Shown in pieces: positions 58,761 to 64,000 of a stretch of DNA of 64,000 nt. The notes beneath the pieces are model-generated. The model did no database searches and was not told the origin of the DNA. It saw nothing but the letters and a program-made list of their open reading frames with translations. Both the position numbers and the translations under genes were made by a program. Every line of letters begins with the position of its first letter. Position 1 is the first letter of the stretch. This stretch comes from Tropicimonas isoalkanivorans (GTDB lineage: Bacteria; Pseudomonadota; Alphaproteobacteria; Rhodobacterales; Rhodobacteraceae): contig NZ_FOLG01000014.1 in assembly GCF_900112335.1 (NCBI RefSeq), positions 1-64,000 on the forward strand. Reading direction: 5' to 3'.

Positions 58761-59720
58761 ATGAATTACCTCGAATTCGAAAAACCTCTGGCCGAGATCG
58801 AGGGCAAGGCCGAGGAGCTTCGGGCGATGGCCCGGTCGAACGACGAGATGGACGTGGAGGCGGAAGCCGCCGCGCTCGACGCGAAGGCAGACGCGATGCT
58901 GGCCAACATCTACGGCAAGCTCACGCGCTGGCAGAAGTGTCAGGTCGCCCGGCACGCGGACCGTCCGCACTGCCGCGACTATATCGACGCGCTGTTCGAC
59001 GAGTACACGCCGCTCGCGGGTGACAGGAACTTTGCCGACGATCACGCGGTGATGGGCGGCCTTGCGCGGTTCCGGGACCGGCCGGTGGTGGTGATCGGCC
59101 ACGAGAAGGGCCATGACACCAACAGCCGGATCGAGCGCAACTTCGGCATGGCCCGACCCGAAGGCTACCGCAAGGCGATCCGCCTGATGCAGATGGCCGA
59201 CAAGTTCAGCCTGCCGGTCGTGAGCCTCGTGGACACGCCGGGCGCCTACCCGGGCAAGGGGGCGGAAGAACGCGGCCAGTCCGAAGCGATTGCGCGCTCC
59301 ACCCAAGCCTGCCTGACCATCGGCGTGCCGCTCGTTTCCGTCATCATCGGCGAAGGCGGCTCGGGCGGTGCGGTGGCCTTTGCCACGGCAAACAAGCTGG
59401 CGATGCTGGAGCATTCCATCTACTCGGTGATCTCGCCGGAGGGCTGTGCCTCCATCCTGTGGAAGGACGCCGAGAAGATGCGCGAGGCGGCCGAAGCCCT
59501 GCGGCTGACCGCGCAGGACCTGCTGGAACTGGGCGTGACCGATCTGGTTGTTCCGGAGCCCCGGGGCGGTGCGCATCGGGACAAGCTGACGGCCTGCACC
59601 AATGTCGGCAAGGCGATCGAGACGATGCTCGCTGACCTTCAGGGCCTGGACCGTGCCGCACTGATCTCGCAGCGCCGGCGGAAGTTCCTGGACATGGGAA
59701 CCGCGGGAATCGCGGCCTGA
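58761..59720 (+). CDS. accA: Acetyl-CoA carboxylase carboxyltransferase subunit alpha
   Basis: A 319-residue subunit that, with AccD, moves the carboxyl group from biotin to acetyl-CoA to give malonyl-CoA for fatty-acid synthesis. Length and start match E. coli AccA ([16 protein letters not shown]). Core motifs are [20 protein letters not shown] and GEGGSGGA, then [12 protein letters not shown]. An ATG 30 bases upstream (MEADQYG) is less well placed. Confidence 0.97.
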   Translation: MNYLEFEKPLAEIEGKAEELRAMARSNDEMDVEAEAAALDAKADAMLANIYGKLTRWQKCQVARHADRPHCRDYIDALFDEYTPLAGDRNFADDHAVMGGLARFRDRPVVVIGHEKGHDTNSRIERNFGMARPEGYRKAIRLMQMADKFSLPVVSLVDTPGAYPGKGAEERGQSEAIARSTQACLTIGVPLVSVIIGEGGSGGAVAFATANKLAMLEHSIYSVISPEGCASILWKDAEKMREAAEALRLTAQDLLELGVTDLVVPEPRGGAHRDKLTACTNVGKAIETMLADLQGLDRAALISQRRRKFLDMGTAGIAA

Positions 59721-59910
59721 TCGGACACGTTCGAGCAGCGCAGGCGGCGTGAGTTTTCATTCTGCCTAATTGGAGTGCATTCGTATCCCATCCTGTTCTC
59801 CGGCTGTCTGGTGGGAAAATGTACTGCTCCTGCCTTGCCGCAATAGAATTTTCGTAATTCATCCCGGCGGCCTGCGTGCTAGCGTGCGCCGGAACAGGAA
59901 TGAGGCCACG

Positions 59911-60915
59911 ATGATCCAGACCCCCTATCTTCTTTTCCTCGGCGACGCGCCGGACCAACTGGCCGCGAAGGTCGCGCAGGGCATCAAGGACTGGCGCCCC
60001 GAGTTCGCCATCGGCCAGTTCCGGATGAACGGCTGCAAGGCCGACATGGGCCTGCCGGACATGACGCTTTCTGAGGCTCTGGAGGCCGGGGCCAAGACGC
60101 TGGTGATCGGCGTGGCCAACCGCGGCGGCGTGATCTCGCCTGAGTGGCGGCACGTGTTGGCAGAGGCTCTTCTGGCCGGGTTCGACCTGGCGTCGGGGCT
60201 GCACAACCTGCTGCGGGATGAACCGGAACTGGCAGAGATTGCCAAGGCCGAGGGCCGGGTGCTGCACGATGTGCGCGTGCCGTCGGTGAAATACCCGATC
60301 GCCAACGGCGTGAAGCGCAGCGGCAAGCGGTGTCTCGCCGTGGGAACGGATTGCTCGGTGGGCAAGATGTACACCGCGCTGGCAATGGATGCGGAGATGC
60401 AGGCGCGCGGCATGAAGGCCACGTTCCGGGCCACGGGGCAGACCGGCATCCTGATCACCGGCGACGGCGTGCCGCTGGACGCGGTCGTGGCGGATTTCAT
60501 GGCTGGAGCCATCGAATGGCTGACGCCGGACAACGACGACGACCACTGGGACCTGATCGAGGGGCAGGGGAGCCTGTTCCACGCCTCCTATTCCGGTGTG
60601 ACGATGGCGCTGGTGCACGGCGGGCAACCGGATGCGCTGATCCTGTGCCACGAGCCGACGCGGTCGCATATGCGGGGGCTGCCGGACTATGGCTTGCCGT
60701 CGCTGGAGGAGGTGCGGGACCTGTCCCTGGTGCTGGCGCAGCGGGTGAATCCGGCCGTGCAGGTGGTGGGCATTTCGGTCAACACGCAGCACATGAGCGA
60801 GCAGGAGGCCGAGAGCTACCTCTCCGACGTCGAGGCGCGCATGGGGCTTCCGGCGGTGGACCCGTTCCGCCACGGGGCCGGGCGCCTTGTGGATGCGCTG
60901 GCCGTCCTCGACTGA
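59911..60915 (+). CDS. dgcN: DUF1611 family N-acetyltransferase DgcN
   Basis: A 334-residue DUF1611 protein with a Rossmann-like N-terminal part and a P-loop-type C-terminal domain (GTDCSVGKMYTAL). Family members named DgcN acetylate D-glutamate using acetyl-CoA; the partner DgcA then epimerises the product. dgcA lies directly downstream, supporting the assignment. The ATG at 59911 has GAGG upstream, and the AT-rich 190 bases before it probably hold the promoter. Confidence 0.85.
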   Translation: MIQTPYLLFLGDAPDQLAAKVAQGIKDWRPEFAIGQFRMNGCKADMGLPDMTLSEALEAGAKTLVIGVANRGGVISPEWRHVLAEALLAGFDLASGLHNLLRDEPELAEIAKAEGRVLHDVRVPSVKYPIANGVKRSGKRCLAVGTDCSVGKMYTALAMDAEMQARGMKATFRATGQTGILITGDGVPLDAVVADFMAGAIEWLTPDNDDDHWDLIEGQGSLFHASYSGVTMALVHGGQPDALILCHEPTRSHMRGLPDYGLPSLEEVRDLSLVLAQRVNPAVQVVGISVNTQHMSEQEAESYLSDVEARMGLPAVDPFRHGAGRLVDALAVLD

Positions 60916-60939
60916 CGTAGGGGCGCAGGGCTGTGCGGG

Positions 60940-60987
60940 GGCAAGAGTCTTCTTGCCTCCGGCGGGGATATTTTCGGACACAAGAAG
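60940..60987 (+). repeat. Dispersed hairpin-plus-tail repeat, copy D
   Basis: Hairpin GGCAAGA-gtct-TCTTGCC (60940-60957), then GCCTCCGGCGGGGATATT, TTCGGACAC and AAGAAG (60955-60987). It sits inside the gap between dgcN and dgcA, 20 bases before the dgcA start, so it must be transcribed if the genes form one operon. Confidence 0.75.
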
Positions 60988-61007
60988 CCGCAGGCAGGGA
61001 GCGGACG

Positions 61008-61973
61008 ATGCAATTGGACGTAACGGCGGATGTGTTTCGCCTCGCACAGACATTCACGATCGCACGCGGGTCGAAGACGGAGGCGCAGGTCCTGACGGTG
61101 ACAGCGCGGGACGGCGACGCGAGGGGGTGGGGCGAATGCGTGCCCTATGCGCGCTACGACGAAAGCCTCGATAGTGTTCGGGCTCAGGTCGAGGGATTGC
61201 CGGACACGCTGTCGCGTCAGTCCCTGCAGACCCTTCTGCCGCCCGGGGCGGCGCGAAACGCGGTGGACTGTGCTCTTTGGGATCTGGAAGCGAAGGCCGC
61301 AGGCGTTCCGGCGTGGACGCTAGCGGGGCTTGCCCAACCGGGTCCGATGGTGACGGCCTACACGTTGTCGCTCGACAGCCCCGATGCGATGCGGGCCCAG
61401 GCGAAGGCCAATGCGCACCGGCCGCTGCTGAAGATCAAGCTCGGAACGCCCGACGACATGCCCCGGCTGCAGGCCGTCCGGGCAGGCGCGCCGACCTCCC
61501 GCATCATCGTCGATGCCAACGAGGGCTGGACGGTGGATGTCTATGCCGATCTCGCCCCGCATCTGTTGCGGTTGGGCGTGGCGATGGTGGAGCAACCCTT
61601 GCCGGCCGGCGACGACGCGGGTCTCGAAGGGCTGGAACGGCCGGTGCCGCTTTGCGCCGACGAGAGCGTGCACGACCGGGCCAGCCTGCCGGCGCTCAAG
61701 GGAAGGTACGACATGATCAATATCAAGCTCGACAAGACCGGCGGGCTGACGGAGGCGCTGGCCCTGAAAGCGGAGGCGGAGGCCGCAGGCTTCGGCATCA
61801 TGGTGGGCTGCATGGTGGGCAGCTCGCTCGCCATGGCGCCGGCGGTGCTGGTGGCGCAGGGGGCAGCCATAGTGGATCTCGATGGGCCGCTGCTGTTGGC
61901 CGAAGATCGCGACACGCCACTGGTCTACGACGCGCAGGGTGTTCATCCGCCCGCGCCAGCGCTCTGGGGGTGA
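61008..61973 (+). CDS. dgcA: Enolase-superfamily epimerase DgcA (N-acetyl-D-glutamate racemase/dipeptide epimerase)
   Basis: A 321-residue muconate-lactonising-type barrel enzyme. Catalytic Lys are in LKIKLG and INIKLDKTGG; metal ligands are Asp in IIVDANEGW, Glu in MVEQPLP and Asp in LCADES. Its relatives are called L-Ala-D/L-Glu epimerases, but next to dgcN the likely substrate is N-acetyl-D-glutamate, giving the L form. AGGGAG precedes the ATG. The stop is one base from the next start. Confidence 0.88.
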   Translation: MQLDVTADVFRLAQTFTIARGSKTEAQVLTVTARDGDARGWGECVPYARYDESLDSVRAQVEGLPDTLSRQSLQTLLPPGAARNAVDCALWDLEAKAAGVPAWTLAGLAQPGPMVTAYTLSLDSPDAMRAQAKANAHRPLLKIKLGTPDDMPRLQAVRAGAPTSRIIVDANEGWTVDVYADLAPHLLRLGVAMVEQPLPAGDDAGLEGLERPVPLCADESVHDRASLPALKGRYDMINIKLDKTGGLTEALALKAEAEAAGFGIMVGCMVGSSLAMAPAVLVAQGAAIVDLDGPLLLAEDRDTPLVYDAQGVHPPAPALWG

Positions 61974-61974
61974 C

Positions 61975-62595
61975 ATGGTGGAAACGGCGATCATCTGGGA
62001 CGCGGAATTCCTCACCGCACCGGGCGCGCCACAGCGGTTCTGGTGCGGACCGGACGATCCCGACCCCGTACTGGTCCAGATCGGAGCGGTGGCGCTGAAC
62101 CTCACCGGGACCATCGGCCCGGCAGAGACATTCCAATGCGTCGTGATCCCGCGTGACCGGCACGGCGCGCCGTACGCACTCAGTGAGTTCTTCACCCGGC
62201 TGACGGGAATCACCTCCGACCGGGTCGCCGAAGAGGGCCTGGAGCTGCCAGAGGCTCTGTCGCGGTTCGATGCCTTCACCCAGGGTGCACCGATCTGGGC
62301 CTGGGGGACCGACGAACTGAACGCCGTCGCGGTCAGCTGTTACCTGTCCGGCATCGCCGCGCCGATCCCCGCCACGCGCTTCGGCAACGCGCCGACGCTG
62401 TTCAAGACCGCGGGGATTCCGGTGGAGGACATCCACAAACTGCGGTCGAACACGCTCTGCGACTATTTCGGCATCGATCAGCCCGAGGCGCGCGCCCATG
62501 ACGCGTTATCCGACGCCACCGGAACGGCACTGGCACTGCCACATCTGCTTCGGCAGGGCCACCTGGGCGCGGACGATTTCGCCCTGCCTGCTTGA
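61975..62595 (+). CDS. DnaQ-like 3'-5' exonuclease domain protein
   Basis: A 206-residue protein with the DEDDh exonuclease fold: the first motif is IIWDAEF (Asp-x-Glu), the middle Asp is probably in WAWGTDELN, and the last motif is HDALSDA (His-x4-Asp). It starts one base after dgcA and precedes the aminotransferase by 55 bases, so it is in the same transcript. Why a nuclease-like protein sits in a D-amino-acid operon is unclear; an acting role on RNA or DNA is inferred from motifs only. Confidence 0.8.
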   Translation: MVETAIIWDAEFLTAPGAPQRFWCGPDDPDPVLVQIGAVALNLTGTIGPAETFQCVVIPRDRHGAPYALSEFFTRLTGITSDRVAEEGLELPEALSRFDAFTQGAPIWAWGTDELNAVAVSCYLSGIAAPIPATRFGNAPTLFKTAGIPVEDIHKLRSNTLCDYFGIDQPEARAHDALSDATGTALALPHLLRQGHLGADDFALPA

Positions 62596-62650
62596 CCTTT
62601 CATTCGCCGCAGCCCTTAAAAGCGGGCAACACACGACAGGAGACAAGACC

Positions 62651-63511
62651 ATGAGCCGGATCGTCTATGTGAACGGAGAGTACCTCCCGGAGGAGGAGGC
62701 GACGGTTTCGGTCTTTGACCGCGGGTTTCTGTTCGCGGACGGTGTGTACGAAGTGACATCGGTTCTGGGTGGCAAGCTCATCGACTTCGACGGGCACTTC
62801 CAGCGGCTGAAGCGCTCGCTGGCCGAGCTCGACATGCCGGCGCCGGCGGCCATGGACGACCTCTTGGAGATCCACCGCGAGCTGGTGGCGCGCAACGAGA
62901 TCGAGGACGGGCTGGTCTACCTGCAGGTCACGCGCGGGGCGCCGGCGGACCGCGATTTCGCCTATCCCGGCGAAGACGTTGCGCCCACGCTGGTGCTTTT
63001 CACCCAGTCCAAGCCCGGTCTGGCCGACAGTCCGGCCGCGCGGGCGGGGATCAAGGTGATTTCCATCGACGACATTCGCTGGGGCCGGCGGGACATCAAG
63101 ACGGTGCAACTCCTCTATCCCTCCATGGGCAAGATGATGGCCAAGAAGGCGGGCGCAGACGATGCCTGGATGGTCGAGGATGGGTTCGTGACTGAGGGGA
63201 CGTCGAACAACGCCTATATCGTCAAAGGCAAAAAGATCATCACCCGGAACCTCGGCAACGAGATCCTGCACGGGATAACCCGCGCCGCCGTGCTCCGGTT
63301 CGCTCGCGAAGCGCAGATGGAGGTGGAGGAACGCCCCTTCACCATCGAGGAAGCGAAGGGGGCCGACGAAGCGTTCTTCACCTCGGCCTCGGCCTTCGTC
63401 ATGCCGGTTGTGAGCATCGACGGTGTCATGCTGGGAGACGGCACGCCCGGACAGCTGACCAAGCGCCTGCGGGAAATCTATCTCGACGAGAGCCGCAAGA
63501 CCGCGAGCTGA
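62651..63511 (+). CDS. dat: D-amino-acid aminotransferase
   Basis: A 286-residue fold-type IV PLP enzyme that moves amino groups between D-amino acids and 2-oxo acids. Features are VFDRGFLFADGVYEV, the PLP lysine in RRDIKTVQLLYPS, and VTEGTSNNAYIV. The motif set fits D-alanine aminotransferase rather than branched-chain (IlvE) types. Following dgcN-dgcA, it may feed or drain the D-glutamate pool. AGGAGAC precedes the ATG. Confidence 0.92.
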   Translation: MSRIVYVNGEYLPEEEATVSVFDRGFLFADGVYEVTSVLGGKLIDFDGHFQRLKRSLAELDMPAPAAMDDLLEIHRELVARNEIEDGLVYLQVTRGAPADRDFAYPGEDVAPTLVLFTQSKPGLADSPAARAGIKVISIDDIRWGRRDIKTVQLLYPSMGKMMAKKAGADDAWMVEDGFVTEGTSNNAYIVKGKKIITRNLGNEILHGITRAAVLRFAREAQMEVEERPFTIEEAKGADEAFFTSASAFVMPVVSIDGVMLGDGTPGQLTKRLREIYLDESRKTAS

Positions 63512-63519
63512 CGCTCGCC

Positions 63520-63915
63520 TCAGGGCTGGTAGGTGTAGGTCAGGCAGCCGCTTCCGCCGTCAAAATCGGTGACCTGCGGGCGGCGGATCCGGTCGGGCAA
63601 CTCGAAGTCGGCACAGACGCGAAAAGCGCGGTCGGACAGGCGCTCGTATCTGTAGGGCGCGCCGGTAAACGGGTCCGCCAGGCGCAGGTCGCTCGGCGCG
63701 CCGATCATGCTGTCGAGCGCCTCCGGCAGGGTGCCCGATTCGGCATTTGCAGCCGCGCGGACCGTGGTCGCCACATCCCGCAGATCCGAGAGCCGCGTTC
63801 GGTCGCGCTCCTCCATGCGGCCGGTTTCGGGACCGCCGGTGATGCGCACCCCGAGCACGATCAGCAGAACGACGAGCAGCGCGAGGGAGAGGCGGGCGAG
63901 GGTGTCAGGGCGCAT
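63520..63915 (-). CDS. Single-span protein of pseudopilin-like composition
   Basis: A 131-residue protein with an N-terminal membrane segment (about 7-25) and a periplasmic part: a helix with RLSDLRDV, then DPFTGAPYRYERL and a Cys pair (VCADF and GSGCLTY). The DP-TG-PY pattern recalls C-terminal domains of pseudopilin-like proteins, but no prepilin cleavage site is present. ATG 63915 overlaps the stop of the upstream gene by 11 bases, so the two are co-translated. It is convergent with dat. Confidence 0.75.
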   Translation of the reverse strand: MRPDTLARLSLALLVVLLIVLGVRITGGPETGRMEERDRTRLSDLRDVATTVRAAANAESGTLPEALDSMIGAPSDLRLADPFTGAPYRYERLSDRAFRVCADFELPDRIRRPQVTDFDGGSGCLTYTYQP

Positions 63916-64000
63916 CCTCGGTCTCCGACGTGACGCCCCGCAGATACAGCAGCACGAGCCCGGCCGTCGCGGCGACAAGGGCGGTCTTGGCCACGAAGCG
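63905..64000 (-). CDS. C-terminal end of a membrane protein (truncated by window edge)
   Basis: The last 31 codons of a gene that begins outside the window. The visible tail has one hydrophobic segment (ALVAATAGLVLLYL) and an acidic end (SETEDAP). Its stop lies inside the start of the next gene (ATG 63915), showing an operon. Too little is visible to name a family. Confidence 0.65.
   Translation of the reverse strand, partial: RFVAKTALVAATAGLVLLYLRGVTSETEDAP

Overview
The window is chromosomal DNA from a GC-rich alphaproteobacterium, most likely a marine or salt-adapted member of the Rhodobacterales (Roseobacter/Paracoccus-type). The evidence is the gene content: a soxTRS/soxVWXYZABCDEF cluster, an L-malyl-CoA lyase of Rhodobacter length, a MaoC-phosphate acetyltransferase fusion, a DUF1045 phosphonate protein, PuuD and DgcN/DgcA. 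High GC makes most long opposite-strand reading frames spurious. I found no rRNA, tRNA, CRISPR array, insertion sequence or phage gene.

Layout. 1-1443: 3' end of a secreted GH16 beta-glucanase with calcium-binding RTX repeats. 1523-14539 (minus): a seven-function glycogen operon, glgP-glgB-glgC-glgA-glgX-malQ-pgm, in which malQ and pgm form one uninterrupted reading frame. 14.8-22.7 kb: mixed metabolic genes (flavin reductase, aldo/keto reductase, TPP enzyme, CorA-type transporter) and three phosphonate accessory genes (phnN, DUF1045, phnM) without the C-P lyase core. 23-25.6 kb: a MaoC-PTA fusion and an aldo/keto reductase.

25.7-38.9 kb: the sulfur-oxidation cluster. soxT-like yeeE, soxR and soxS run leftward; soxV, W, X, Y, Z, A, B, C, D, E, F and a DUF302 gene run rightward. 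SoxXA loads sulfur onto SoxYZ, SoxB hydrolyses sulfate off, SoxCD oxidises the sulfane sulfur, and SoxV/W/S maintain thiols. An ATTC-N8-GAAT palindrome lies between soxW and soxX, and an intrinsic terminator separates soxA from soxB.

38.9-45.7 kb: a sulfotransferase with no standard start codon, then an iron module (imelysin, Bfd, Bfr, di-haem oxidoreductase, DUF1513) facing an unassigned secreted helical protein. 45.8-50.8 kb: a pqiA-pqiA-pqiB-pqiC lipid-transport operon whose PqiB carries 100-residue tandem repeats. 50.9-53.5 kb: purine catabolism (allantoicase and cytochrome-type urate oxidase, divergent). 53.7-57 kb: plsC-ftsX-ftsE and a zinc-ribbon membrane protein. 57.3-63.5 kb: mcl1, a small protein, accA, then dgcN-dgcA-exonuclease-dat, which points to D-amino-acid metabolism. 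The right edge holds a single-span protein of pseudopilin-like composition and the tail of another gene.

Two dispersed intergenic repeat families stand out. One (four copies) is a hairpin plus a tail ending in GACACAAGAAG. The other (three copies at 49.9, 50.1 and 53.6 kb) is a two-hairpin element whose stems vary in sequence but keep pairing, the signature of a structured nucleic acid. These, the PqiB repeats, the malQ-pgm read-through and the unassigned iron-module protein are the best leads for something undescribed.
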